This document shows positions 48,490 to 60,697 of a stretch of 64,000 nucleotides of DNA, one piece after another (position 1 is the stretch's first letter; every line of letters starts with the position of its first letter). Under the pieces are notes generated by a model, which saw only the letters and a list, made by a program, of their open reading frames with translations, was not told where the DNA came from and did no database searches. The translations under genes and the position numbers were made by a program. The DNA comes from Rhytidiadelphus loreus (taxonomy: Eukaryota > Streptophyta > Bryopsida > Hypnales > Hylocomiaceae), in assembly GCA_947034895.1 (NCBI GenBank), contig OX344764.1, forward strand, positions 43,195,348 to 43,259,347, written 5' to 3'.

Positions 48490-49400
48490 ATCCCCTATGA
48501 ATATTCGTATTCGGACAGAAGATGGGCCGCGAGCGTCCCTACTTTTTTGCTCTACACAGTCGGCAAGTTCAACCATGAACGCGCCAGCACGATAACAACG
48601 CCAGAATGGATCCACACCGGAGTTGACGAGCATTGGTCCGCCTTTCTCCGAATACACTGCAGGGTCTTCACAAGAGACATGAATAGCAAATAGACGCCCG
48701 CTGTCGTTGGTGAAATGGTGGTTCGTTGACGATCTACAATTTTGCAAGCTAGAGGGGGCAGTAAGCAATGTGGGTACGTATATGTCTATAAAGAATGTGG
48801 GGATGCCCTACAATTTATATTTAAAAAGACAGAGAAGCATTCGTACAATGTAATAGTCCTAAAGTACTCTCTAGACATCCCAAATCCTAAAACATAATCT
48901 AAATGGATTAAAGTCCTGACGTCGAAGACAAGAGTTCGGCGCAACGGGACGAGGACATCGTCCAAGGTTTAGGGCGGGCGCCCTGAACCATTCACCTGGA
49001 CGAGCCATTCTCCCAGAAACTACATCGCCCTTGCTGTCGGACAGAGACCAAGTAGCCTGCACAAAGAGGCCAACGATCAGTTGCGGACTGCGAGAGGGCC
49101 AAACAGCGAACTCAAAGACATTCCGCTGGAGCATCAATTTCAAACAGCCGATGGAGGTAGTGATAAGCCGACCTTACGATACACGTAGTCGTCGACAACC
49201 TCATTTACAATCCCGCCGACGTGACGTCGACGCCTTCCTCCTCTGGGGCGACGGAGCTGGAGCAAGAGCCCACTTCCTCCGTCATCCGCGTCCGCCGTCG
49301 CTTAGAGTGGCTCGTCTCTTGTCGCGGGCCGTCGCCGGAGGGCCCTCCCAGCGCGGAAACGCGGTGACGGCCCTGCACAAGCATTGGTACACAAGTCAGC
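48490..49400. other. Junction region left of the element C genes
   Basis: No supportable gene. Some frames (e.g. minus 48463-48768) look open by chance. The left end of element C should lie here, but I could not recognise a terminal repeat. Confidence 0.4.
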
Positions 49401-49401
49401 A

Positions 49402-50736
49402 TCATGTCATTTTCTTCCCTTTATTCTCTCTTGGAGATCTTCGGGGGATGAAATGATCGTTCCCGTGCCTAGTGTACTTTTTCACGACATCGGGATACTC
49501 TAGCAAGAGAGACCCGTCTTGCCATGAAGCGCACGCGCGCACTCTAAGTCCAAGCTTCGTCTGCCTCATCGGAATGTCGGGGGCCCAACAGAAGGGGTAA
49601 CTAGACAGGTATTGTGACACGCTAAGATCGGAATCTAGCAAGTCACGGAGATACAAGGCCAACGTCCCCAACAGGATTATGTCGTGTTCGCTGCCGGCAT
49701 AGGACAAGGGGAAAATGGCGTTGTAGAGCGGATTGAGGATGGTGCTCTCGGGCGAGCAATCGACGAGCAGGGTATTGGTGGAATTTGCCCTGAAATTCGG
49801 GGCCCTGAACCTATCTTTGTCCCAGACGCCCTTGTGCAGGACTTTCAGTCGCAGCTGCCCCTCGGGATGATCGGGGAACTGAATGTAAATGTTCTCCTCG
49901 AGATCGGGATCGGGCGAGACGTGGACGGGGTGCGCGGGGCAAGGTGCGTCCGGAACATACGGCGGAGGCCTGCACCTACACGCATTTGCCGGCCGTCTCT
50001 TGACTATGGAGATACACTCCTCGAGGGTGAGCACGTGCAAGGATTTCAGGCACTCCATGCCGCGGAAGAGGAAATCCACCACCGGTTTGGCGATTGCGGC
50101 GAGTAGTCTAGTCCACACGGACAAGTGGAACTTCTCGTCCAAGTTTTTCAAGAACTGGCGCATGTGCGGACGGCAGTAGAGGGTGTACTCACCGAAGATG
50201 TGGCGTCTACTCGGGTTGTATTCCTCCATCGAAGGGGCCTCTCCCAGGGGCACGGGATTGTGCAGGACTCGTTGAACGTGCTGGGTTCGACACAACACCC
50301 CCTCTACCTCCAGGATCAAGAAATAACTGAAGGGGGGAAGGGCGACGGGAGGGGGCGTCTCGTCGGGCGGCTGCGAGGCCTGCAGATGCGAAACCCCATG
50401 CTCAAAGTGGACTTCAGAATGAATGACATCGATCCAGAACAACAGACATGCGTGCTAATGGAGATGTGCCGGGACGTCTTCCTCATCGACGTGCTAATTC
50501 AATCGGACGTGCTATTTCTAACGGACGCGCATGCCCGATACAGACAAGCTAGGTAAGACAGTTGGAGGGAAATGGAGCCTCACCTTTCTTACATCCGTGG
50601 GGGTGGCGACCTGGACCGCAGGCACTGCTCGCCCAATGGCATCGGGAGTGTCGACTTCCATGGGGATGGCGACGGTTTCCTTCCGGCGAGGGGACAACGA
50701 TCGACGACGTGGAGCAACTGGAACAGGTGGGGACAT
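49402..50736 (-). CDS. FCP1/HAD-like protein of element C
   Basis: Two exons: 50736-50584 (MSPPVPVAPRRRSLS..., Pro/Arg-rich, ending DVRK|GTGAGG) and 50379-49402 (acceptor CATCTGCAG), joined in phase; 376 residues. The second exon shows LILEVEGVLC at the motif I position, LSVWTRLLA at motif II and LLVDCSPESTIL at motif IV. Both catalytic aspartates of DxD are Glu, so it is probably a binding or structural descendant of an FCP1-type phosphatase. A Cys/Pro-rich insert (ANACRCRPPPY) sits in the cap region. No stop or frameshift. It ends in a basic tail (PRRSPRENKGKK). Earlier exons may exist upstream of 50736. Confidence 0.6.
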
Positions 50737-51160
50737 TGCAGACGCGTCGCCCAGTACAAGAGCTTTGTCACCCTGAACCCAAAATCAAAAGAGCGTAACT
50801 AGATTGCACATAATCAATTGAAAAGAAAAACGTATTGCGAAATGGAATGCAGTCACCAGAGACTGAGCAATTTATGTTTGTCAACAACACATCCAATATA
50901 TTACAAATATAACAATGTTTTACAAACGGACCCACTCTCACAAAAGAGATTTTCACATCCTAAGCCTACGTCTACGCTCCATGAACATGACCACTGAAAT
51001 CCTAGCGAAGACAAGGAGAGCCCTTATGACTACGGACCCACAGCCCTGTGGACTCGCCGGGATCTGGACGAACTCAAGGCCCCGGCGTAACGCCCTCACA
51101 TAGCGTCCACACCTTCACGACAAACATAAATAATGGGAGCTATGTCGAAGGGTTACCCAC

Positions 51161-54100
51161 CGCGGGAGCCTCGTCGACATTGACCGGCGCTTGCTCCTCT
51201 TCCGTCTCCGGGCTCTACTGCGTCGCCATCGCGGCCTGCACGCGGGGCATATTGCTCAGTCAAGTTAGTGAAGGACTGTTCCATATCTCCCAAGTCCACG
51301 TCGAGGTTGTAAGGGTCATCGTCGTGCATGATAGGACGATGGGAGAGTTCATGGACATGCACAAACGGAAATTGACTGAGGGCCAGGTCATCGACGTCTG
51401 GCTCGTGAGTGACACTCACCCCGGTTTGCGTTGCCTCTCTGGAGGCCAGGTGCCGAAGGCCAGATGCCGCGGACGCCGTCGCCGAAGCCGAGTTCGTGGA
51501 GACTCCCGAGACGTTGTGAAGCTCGCTCACTGGAGTTGGAATCGGAGAGACGGGAGGAGGAAAGGGAGAAGGCGTCGTCTTGGAAGTATGGATTTGCGAC
51601 TTCATTTCCCTCATTTCCCTTATGAACTCCATGTTCTCCTTCCAAGCCGCTGCGTTTAGCTCATCCTTCTCGGCCTGTTTCCTCCTCTCCTCTGCGAGTT
51701 CCTTCTTCCTGATTGCTTTCTTCGCCTTTCGCCTCGCCTTCTTCTCCGCCTCCTCCTGCAGCCATTGTTGCCTCTCCCGCTCCATTTTCTCCTCCCTCAT
51801 CTGTTGTTGCTTCCTCTCTTCCTCCTTCTCCCTCCTCAGCGCATCGATTTCTTCAATGCACTTGTCCATCTTCCCAGACTCCTTCCTCCTGACCTGTTCG
51901 GCAATTCTCTCCGCGAATGTGACGTTGATCTCGACCTTGACGTCCGGCTTCGTCTCCGTAGTCGCCGTGGCGGAACTCCCCCCGACCCCAGATACAGTCC
52001 TTGCGTCCGATGATGATGCAGCTTGGGCGACCCTGAGAGTCTCGTCATACTCCTGCCTTAACTTGGCCGAATTGGACAAGCGCGTCTCGAGGTCTAATTC
52101 ATCCATGTCGTCGAGTTCGATCGGGCTCTCCTTGGAATTCTTAACTCTCGACAGTTCTCTTGCGCTCGCCGTAGCATGGGCGCACATCGCTTGCTCTTCA
52201 GGGCTGGGTTCAGGGATCTCCAACTCAAGAGCGTCGACGGCGACCTGCACAAGCGTCAATGTCGTCACGCTCACTTCCTCTCTAAGAGCGGACGTAGGAC
52301 GGAGGGACTTCAAGTCCTTGACGATGGTCCGCGACTCCAGGATCCTCTCTTTCATCGTCTTCTCGGAGGGCGTGGCGGGGGTATGAATCAGATCAAGCCT
52401 CACTTTCTCCATCTCGTTTTGCTGCTCTTCAGAGAGTCGTGACCTCAGCAGACCCAACTCTATCTGTAGGTCCTCTATCTGCATCCTGGGTGGAGTGGAT
52501 GGCGTCACCAATTCCGGCTGATGAGAGCTCGCGGTTCCGATCGATGGAGTACGGGAAGCAGGAATGCGAAACAAGTGAGCTCGCACATCAGAGCGCCCGC
52601 CCTGAACCTGTTGGGATGGCGGAGGTCGACGCCAGGACTGCGGAGAGAGGGAAGCAGGCAAGCGGGAGTGGACCAGTCCTGAGCGGGAGCTCCCAAGTGG
52701 CTGAGATGGTCGAGGCGGTCGGGCAGGAGATAGAGGATCAGACTGGGATTGGTGTGGACTGGAATCAGTCCGCCCGCTCTGATCTGCTCCGGTCTGAGAA
52801 GGAGAAGACAGAGGAGGAATGGGATCAGAGCGCCTGCTCTGATCTGCTCCAACTTGAGACTGAGAAGATGGAGGTGGGATGGGATCAAAGCGGGCGGTCT
52901 GATCTGCTGCAGGAGTGGAGTGAGACGGCGACGTCGGAGGAATTGGATCCTCCGGCTCATCATGGTGAGAGTCTGGCCTCGGCTGCCCGCTCCGATCAGG
53001 CTGCTCTGATTGCTCGGTCGCATCGCTGTTAGCACGATCCAACGACGGCTCCCGGTTTCCCTGGACGCCTTCCTCGTCTTGCCGATTCCTGGTCTGCTCA
53101 CTGTGTTCATCTCCTTCCTGTTCGTCCGCGTTGATGTCGGGGTGCTCGATTTCAACGTGGTCGGTGTCCACGATGTTGAGGGCCTCGTTCGCTTTCGCTT
53201 CCTCGACGGTAGGATTCGGCTCCTCGTCCAGCTCCGGCCGGGTGGCTCTCGCCGGTGTCGGGGTGACATAGCCGTAACACAATGTCTAACCGGGGACCAG
53301 AATATCCGGCCACATCTCCGCGCCTTTGCGATTATGCTGGGATTGACGCAGGAGGGCCTTCTGAGTGGAGATGATCAGAGTGACAGAGCTACGCGACAAC
53401 ATCTGCGGGCACTCAAAGGATTTAGTCATTACTGATATTACAATGTCTTACACCCACTACATCGGGATGTACATCAAAAGAACTATGAAAACACAGCATG
53501 GTCAGGTGCTCACCGTGCACGCCGAAATTGGCTTCGCACCAGCGAAGACCAACATGACGGTTCCTTGATCCCTGCAAAACTTGTCGATGAAGCGCAGATA
53601 CACCTCGTATCGGAGCTCATACTTCGACAAGGTCCTCGGATTGTCGTAACGACAGACCTCTCGATTCATGTAGATGGTTCCCTCATTGGTCAGGTCCTCG
53701 TCCTCATCAGCAGACAGCGACGGCACCTCGTCGTTCGTGTTCACCACACTTGAGTTGACCCACCTCCACCGGGACCTCTGCAGGTACATCACGGAGACCT
53801 TGTTCTTCTCCTTGTACGTAGGTTCCCCCGCCCGACATACGTATTTGCACTCCCGCCGCATGTTGTAATCAGGAAACAGTTCCTTCACAGCTTTGTCCAC
53901 ATCAGCCGCCCGCTTCGAAAAGAAGATCAGCATCCACGTGTGGACCGACGAGGACATGATGAACTGCGACACCACCTCCACCTCCTCGAGGATTTTCTTG
54001 TTGGCAGAATTGATCTCCATGGTCTCTACACCCGGAAACTGGCGGAAATCGATGATGCCCACCTTGCAGTACTTGAGGTTAGCGGGTCCGTCTACGGCGC

Positions 54101-55526
54101 GCTGGGGGACCCAATTCTCCCTCTTGTAGACATACAGCGTTGGGTCGAACCTGCTTCCGGCTCGAAGCCAGCGGCACATTGAGGCCCGCGAATACCTCCG
54201 CACATACTCACACCGTTCATAGTTGACCATGACACGGTCGAAGGCGGCAAGGAGCTCATCGGACGATAGGACGCTCTTCTTTCCTGAGCGCACCTCCGAC
54301 TTTAGGTACTCCGGATCGATGGTCTGGAGGTACCAGGTGTGGAAGCCGTTGATGCGTAACTGTGTCTTGAAGTCCTGCCACGCTTGCGGTTCAATGTCTC
54401 CGGCTGCGTTGATGACTTCGCTTGCCGATATCATGCCGCTCGACTTGCCCCTGTCTGCCAACTCCCTCGCCAGCACGTTCTTGTACTTTCTGTTCGTGCA
54501 CCACATGGCGATGGGAATGGCCGAAGTCCACGAATTGGGCTTCTTGTTGAGGTAGACCTTCGGCGGTATATCGAGGATTTCCAAGCAAGCTCACCCACCG
54601 CCGCGTCATCGAGGCCATGCAGGTTCTTCATCATGTTGCTCGTGATGGGGAGGAACTTGTACAACTTCACGTTCCCCTCCTTGGTCGTCGCTTCGTTGAA
54701 GGGTCCCCCGGAGTCAATGTCGTGAAGCGACCCCGATTCATGACCTTGGAAAACCTTCTACCATGCGGCCCAAGTCTCCTCCGAAGCCATGATCACCTTC
54801 CGCTCCCCCATCCGGTCCAGGTCGTAGATTCGTTGGGAGTTGCCCGACGGCTTGAGAAGACCAGTCGATTCGAAACTCTGCTCGGCTTTGACACGAAATT
54901 CCTGCAGGAAAATTAACACATTTGAGTCGGACTCGGAAGTTGGATCCGTGTAGACCGACTGAGGTTCAGCGGATCAGAGCGGGCGCTCTGATCCTGCCAG
55001 TCCTAATTCCTCCATCTCGGGGAGGGCAGTTTCCTATCCATAGACGGTATCCTAACCAAATCGATTCAGAGCGCCCGCTCTGATCTTCGGACTCCCAGAC
55101 TTAGATTCAACATGAATTGAATGGGCAAGATGGATCGACTAAAATGCTTACCTCCTAGCGAGCAAATTCTTCGCCTTGTTCTTCCTTCCTTAGGTTCTTC
55201 CGCTGCTGCGCCGGCCTTCGAGCATTGTCCAACAGATAGCGACAATGCTGGATTGTAGCCGGCAGCGACGACAGATACGGACCTGTCACGTTCCCGTCGT
55301 TGCACTTGCACAACAGCGCGTGCAAGTGATTTTTGTTGTCGGACCATACGACCTCGCATGTCCACTTGCGCACCTTCTTCTTCAGCGCCTCGTCGTCGAC
55401 CGATGCCTCTCCCGAGATGATTTCCTTGGCCGCTTTCCAGGTGTGCTGGCCGTTGATGATCTTCAGCGGAAAGGACTTGACGCAGTCCGCCCAGCATGTT
55501 GGCCTAGCCTCCGTGTCCGGCATTGT
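51161..55526 (-). pseudogene. ParB-like / methyltransferase-like gene of element C, 3' part
   Basis: Exons: 55526-55152 (ParB core, KIINGQHTWKAAKEI), 54901-53514 and 53285-51161. The middle exon includes LYKFLPITSNMMKNL, then after a frame change near 54585 NKKPNSWTSAIPIAMW, VGIIDFRQFPG (DPPY position) and TVMLVFAGAKPISAC (motif I position) at its end, matching B and A. The last exon is a 700-residue low-complexity region: Ser/Pro/Gln-rich repeats encoding ADQS(R/G)RSD, which are the C palindrome read as protein, then a long charged coiled coil (KAKKAIRKKELAEERRKQAE). It ends at a donor (GCG|GTGGGTAACC). In-frame TAG at 55155 (EFAR*E) and 54758 (AAW*KVF), both at expected Gln positions. Not functional as it stands. 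Confidence 0.6.
54970..55085. repeat. Two C palindromes in an intron
   Basis: GATCAGAGCGGGCGCTCTGA at about 54974 and TCAGAGCGCCCGCTCTGATC at about 55066, in the intron 54902-55151 of the ParB-like gene. The centres are GCGGGCGC and GCGCCCGC, so each is nearly but not exactly self-complementary. Confidence 0.85.
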
Positions 55527-55531
55527 CGTAC
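55527..55531. repeat. Left CGTAC duplication flanking element D
   Basis: CGTAC here and at 59301-59305 bracket D. The ParB-like coding sequence of C resumes on either side (LTVMPVGV... and ...PDTEARPTCW), one base out of phase if rejoined, so a one-base change is also needed. Confidence 0.6.
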
Positions 55532-56044
55532 GCGCAGTCTAGGCGTAGGTATCTTTAACACCACAAAAGCGTTAAGATGACACGAGTTATCGTCCCAGGG
55601 AATTCCAGATGTTGTCGCGGTAGATAAGTTTCCGGAACTACGGATCTACCCGGAAATGACAATCCACAGTAGGATCCGGCACAACACAAACCCAAGTTCC
55701 GGAAATACTGTCTTCCGGAATCAAATCCGGATCCTCCCTGATCCGGATCTCTACTCTCACTATCCGTCACACCGGTTTTTGGTACCTCTGTTTTACCCTC
55801 AGAGGGTCCTCACTTGCTCTTTCCGAGGGGTGGGGAACATCACCACTCAAGTAACACACATATCAACTCCTAAACAACAAACAACTATCCGTCCTGAAAG
55901 TTCTCAGTCCGGTAAGGAGGAAAGATGGTCCCTCTCACAACATTCCGGGTGGCCATCCGGAAGGTAGGTCACGCAGAGTTACACCCACACCCGCCCTTAC
56001 TACAACGACACTTAGCTATTTTCCGGATCAAGCTTTCACCTACT

Positions 56045-56460
56045 CCTGAGGTTGGCAGACCTTCCGGTGGTTTGGGAATATTCCACTAGGCGGTTGCCGA
56101 CTTCCGCACGAGACTCCTCCCGAGTTCCCGGACTAGCTCCCTGACCACTACCGGATCCCACCGGATCACCGTTCCAGCAATTTAAAGGCACCACGCACAG
56201 CTCCTCACTCGTAAACTAGACTCAACTGCAAAACAACCGCGGATAGTTGGAATCCGGAACTAAAGGACTTACTTCCTAGCCGACCGCTCTTGAGGTTGGC
56301 AGACCTTCCGATGGTTTGGGAATGTTCCTCTTGGCGGCTGCTGACTTCCGCACGAAACTACTCATGAGTTCCAGACTAGCTCCCTGACCACTACCGGATC
56401 CCACCGGATCACCGTTCCAGCGATTTAAAGGCACCACGCACAGCTCCTCAAGTTCAATCT
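56045..56460. repeat. Two copies of a 165-bp segment in element D
   Basis: GAGGTTGGCAGACCTTCCG starts both copies (about 56049 and 56292) and GCACCACGCACAGCTCCTCA ends them (about 56188 and 56431). They lie downstream of the gag-like gene. Spacer between copies is about 80 bp. Confidence 0.8.
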
Positions 56461-56881
56461 AAACTATTCTGCAAGTTACCTTCAACCGGATCCAGATACC
56501 AACCAATCCGGATTCCTACCTTGCACACTCTCCCGGATACACCCACACACAAGTAATCAAGACGCGATACGCAAGATAATGATTCCCAAGGTGTTTATTC
56601 TTGGGTGCTCAGATTGAATGATACAAAATGGAATGACAGGCCACAAGCCGGCCCGCCCTTAAAAACCAAAACAACACGACCAAAACGGTCCAAAGAAAAA
56701 GCGGCCAACGGCCAGCTGAAAATCCGGACAACGGCCAAGTGACCGTTCCGGGAAAAATGGAAAGCCGTTAAATTCCTAGAAATCCGGAACTACTTGGCGT
56801 TCCGGATCAGCGGGTCCCACATCCGGAAAACCCGCGATGAAGACAAAATACTAAAACTAACAATCCAACTACGCAACCTAG

Positions 56882-58798
56882 TCATTTACCCTTCCGCGCC
56901 TTCTTCGCTGACGTTCCGCCCTTCGTAATCCGGGTCGGCGCCTTCGGCCGGATCTGCTTCGTCGGGGTGGATTTGGTTGCGGATCGGGTCCTTGGCGGAC
57001 CCGGATTCGTCTCCGCATATTCTGACTCGGAAGAGGAGTTCGTCACCGCCTCCTCTTCCTCCGACTCGAGAACCTCCTCCGGATCGCTGCTGACCTTCCG
57101 CCGAGTAGCCTTCTTCTTCTCCAGGTCGATGATCTCAATCGGGCTCGACGGTGGTGGCCGCGGAGGAGTCTCCTGCTGCATATGTGTGAACTCCTCCGGA
57201 TGGGTCCGGGCCGGATTCTGAATCCCAACCGGATCCTCCGTCATCGCCGTCACATCTGCAGCGGGGTCCTGGAGAGGCGGGAAGAGGTTCACTGAGGTAG
57301 TCCGGGGCGTTAGAACCGGATCCGGAATCCTCCTCCCATCCGTAATATCCTTCTGCCCCGAGGATCTTCCGGGTTGCTGGGCAGACGATCGTTCTCCCAA
57401 ATTCAGTTGAGTTGTCTCCGGAAACTCACCTCCGGGTATCTCCGGAAACTCCTCCAATCCGCTGAGTGGATCGAAGTGGCCCACCAAGTGCCGCATTTCC
57501 TTCAATGCGACCTCAATCCCTGCCTCGAACTCTACCAATATCTTCACAACCTTGGTTCCGGAAATGTGGCCTTCCCGGGTCATCTGGTTGTTCCAGAGCG
57601 CGGATCTGGTGATGATATCCGCTAGCGGGTCGATCAGGTCCCTCAACTTCCGGACCAGCTCCGTCGCATCCGTTGCTCGTTTGTTGGCGGTGTGCATCTC
57701 CCTCTCCGCCCACGTTGCCCGGTTTTGAAAATGGTCGCGCTCCGCCTCTACTGCCCGGATCCGTCCCTCCAACAGGCGGATCATTTCCGGATCCGGTCTG
57801 CTCTTGATCACCTCCACGATCTCCGTCTCGTCTGCTACCTTCAACACCGTGCAGACTCTCCGGATCAGGATGGCCATCCGTTCGTTGGCAGTCCTCTGAC
57901 TCCGCAGCCAGGAGATCGTCGACTCAAAGATATCTAGTTCCGGATCAATGTTCCGGGATGGAACAGGATCCGGAAGCTGATTCTTTCCTCTTGAATCCGG
58001 GTCCGTGCTCTTCCGGCGTGATTCGTACTTCTCCGATGAGTCATGCTCCAGTTCCGGTTTCACGTCCTCTTCCGGCTCCTCATCCGTCGGATCCGAATCC
58101 GGAGGTAGGCCGTATCGGAGAAGGCTATCTCCCTGCCGGTAGATAATATCTTCCGGACTACTAAGTACCTCCTGCTTGTGATACAAGTGGAGGAGGTACG
58201 GACTGATGGGGCTGGATTTCTTTCCCACCAGGTTTCCGGAAAGCTTATCCACTATCGACTGGATAATGAGCCCCTAGCTAACTGGTCTAGGGGCCGGTTT
58301 CCCTCTTTCCCCTAAGGCTCCGAATACCGTGTTTGCCAACGTTACTGTAATCCGGCTGGGCTTTTCCGGATACAGGATGGGGCTCAGAAACTCTAAGAGT
58401 CTCTGGTCCCTAGGGTTCCGGCAGTCGGAGGCAGTGTATCCCTCCTTCGGATCTGCCGGGTTCCGGAATCTATCCGCGGCGAATTTCTCTGTCCGCCCGG
58501 CCCATCCGGATCCTCTAGAGGATGCGAAATAGACTCCGGCCCATATCTCTGCTGTCCAGGACTTTGGACGACCTCTAACGGTGAGGTGGTACTGATTTGG
58601 AGCGCCATAGACTAACTCGTCTATCATCTCCTTGCTCCGGATACTCCAGGGTCTCTTCAGAAACCCCAGGCACCCCATATCCGTCAGGTCATCCTCCAGT
58701 TGGTGGTGGTGTTCCGGATTCTCAGGGATTTCCGGATTGATCATCCGGGCCGCGATCCCTGACTTCCGTACATTGGGTCCTGCCATAACTACTGCCAT
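56882..58798 (-). pseudogene. Gag-like / plant mobile-domain protein of element D, one TAG
   Basis: One frame of about 638 codons from ATG 58798 to the stop at 56882, interrupted only by a TAG at 58274-58276 (RPVS*GLIIQSI, where Gln or Trp would fit). The first 200 residues, with LKRPWSIRSKEMIDEL, FLSPILYPEKPSR and GLIIQSIVDKL, resemble the putative plant-transposon protein domain seen next to retroelement and MULE genes; this is recalled resemblance, not a search. The middle is a coiled coil (EGRIRAVEAERDHFQNRATW), and the C terminus is disordered and basic (KSTPTKQIRPKAPTRITKGG). No zinc knuckle, protease or reverse transcriptase. Many TCCGGA sites lie in the coding sequence as Ser-Gly, Pro-Asp and Arg-Ile type codons. 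Confidence 0.5.
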
Positions 58799-59300
58799 AC
58801 TCTATCCTCACTTCCGACTCACTTCCGCTAAGTTTCCGCTAATCTTCCGTTAAGTTTCCGTCACCTGATCCGCTAAGTTTCCGTTCTACTTTCCGGTGCA
58901 ATCGGCACCGGCCTCCCCTTCTCTCCTTAACGCGTTCCTATCTCACCACACTTTCACTCACTAAGCGCCATCGCGATAATCACGCGGAGAAAGAGGGAGA
59001 ATGAAGCAAACAGCGGGGGTTAAGTAGCTTTTCGGCCTGGCGTTCCCGCAAGTTCCCTAGCCGGACTAGGCCCTAGGGCCTACTCGGCCGGAACTTTCCG
59101 GTTTCCGGATTAGGGTTAGGGTTTCCGGATAGGGTTTCCGGAACCGACTGTAACCCTAATTACAGTTTAAGGTTTTCCGTAAAGCCTCTAATTTCTATTT
59201 CCGGTTTTAGGCTTCCTATTCCCTACCCATTACGGAAATTTTGAAAATTTCTACTCTATATAATTACTATTGTCTTCTATTTCTGTCAATGTAGATAATG

Positions 59301-60697
59301 CGTACTCCCACAGGCATCACGGTCAGGATTTGCTTGGTGAAGTTGACCTTCACCATTCGATCAAGCACGGCCATCACACCCTTCTTCTCCAGGGATCGGA
59401 AGATCATACCCGACTTCTCGTCCGCCTGAATCATGTCGTCGACTTCGAGCTCAAAGAATGTCCCCCGCCCGAATATGTACATGTACTTGGACAGTTCTTT
59501 GAACTTCTTATTCGCCATAGCCTCGGCCTTCAGTCGCTTCCTCGCCTCTTCTTCCTCCGAGCGCTTGGCCTCCCTCTTCAAGACGAGATCCACGAACAGC
59601 TTATCCGGAACGGCGTCGGGATCGTAAGGCACGGTGTCTGGGTTGTCCAACCATTTCCCATTCACCTTTTTGATCGCCTGCTTCTGCGCGACCTCCTCGG
59701 AGACGTCCGTGTTGTCCGGCAGGTCGCTCTGCTGTGAGGAGCTGGGCGACTCAGCATCTGCCCGCCGTTGCCTGACCATCCTCGCCGCATCTTGCGATGA
59801 TCCGGCCGCGACCTCGGATTGAGGATTCCTCTTCCTCGTGGCTTTTTTCTTTTCCCGCGACCTCGGTCCAGAACGCCCCGCAGATTCTTCAGTAGGTTGC
59901 GGAGGGATGATTGGGTCTATCTCCGGGACGGTTGGTGTGTCACTAGTTCAAGCTGCCGGTTGCCCTGGGATGTTCGCGCCCGTCTCGGTTACCTCTGACG
60001 CGGGAGAAGCACGGGGTCGAGTTTGCGCCACGTTAGAGGCTCCAGCCAGGGCCGATGCGGCCGGCGGTCTGGCCCGCGTCGTTGCACTGGAGCTCGATGC
60101 TCCTCCCCTCTTGGATTTCTTCTGCTGTCGACCTTGCGAGTCCATTTGATTTACTTGCTTCTGCTTGGACTGGAGTTCGACTGTTACTGCAGCCTGTAGA
60201 TTGTTTGCATTGGTGAGAAAAGATTTTACTGCCTGACCAATTGCTACAAAATCGTCTAAATGAGCTTCTACTCTACCTCTGATGTCGAGCATCAAGGTTT
60301 GGAATATATGGGGAACTTGCTCGTAATTTTTCAGGATGCGTTCGTGACAGAACGTCATCTCATCTTCTACCCTAATGGCTAGCACTCCGAATGCGTTGTT
60401 CGAAGTGTTCACTACATCTACTAGAATGGCTTCCCGCAGCACATTCACATTGATGACTACAAGTTCCCTGAATGTTTTCCATCTGGGGTCACCGTTACTC
60501 GTGAAGCCTAGTTCTAAACAAAATACGGGGGAGCCCTCAAGGTAGCTCATCTCCACGGTCCACAGGGCCTTGGATGCGACAAACTCCAGAGGAGTTTTCC
60601 CTTCGACGAGTGCCGTCCAGGACTCGTGCACTCTCTATGACGCAATTGGTTTGATGTACCCAGTGAGGTGGGGCGTGCTGTCGAGGAAGGACTCCAT
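59301..60697 (-). pseudogene. ParB-like / methyltransferase-like gene of element C, 5' part
   Basis: Start MESFLDSTPHLTG at 60697, comparable to MESSTPET in A and MENQIEAL in B. The frame runs to the D insertion at 59301 with two stops: TAG at 60637-60635 (IAS*RVHES) and TGA at 59950-59948 (PAA*TSDT; CGA-to-TGA type). After a globular N-terminal domain comes a basic, Ser/Ala/Pro-rich linker (RQQKKSKRGGASSSS, KKKATRKRN), then a charged helix and VNFTKQILTVMPVG, the segment that precedes the NGQH motif in B (STKQTLCVMPVG). The rest of the gene continues at 55526. The element was therefore already decaying or has decayed since D landed. Confidence 0.6.

Larger units (their letters stand above)
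55532..59300. mobile_element. Element D: 3.8-kb insertion rich in TCCGGA palindromes
   Basis: Sequence type changes abruptly at both CGTAC junctions. Within D the six-base palindrome TCCGGA, often as TTCCGGAA or ATCCGGA, occurs many dozens of times in coding and non-coding parts; flanking C sequence lacks this density. It codes for one minus-strand gag-like protein (56882-58798). I see no terminal inverted repeats, no long terminal repeats and no reverse transcriptase, so its class is open: a non-autonomous retroelement or a fragment. It contains a 170-bp tandem-type duplication (56051-56215 and 56294-56455). Confidence 0.6.

Noticed and set aside
51048..53435. Plus-strand frames opposite the C tail exon (e.g. 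51580-52386)
   Set aside because: They are antisense shadows of a Ser/Lys/Glu-rich coiled-coil exon; the minus strand has homology, splice sites and family order.
55532..59300. Element D as a complete LTR retrotransposon
   Set aside because: A 5-bp duplication and gag-like gene would fit, but no long terminal repeats, primer-binding site or pol domains were seen.
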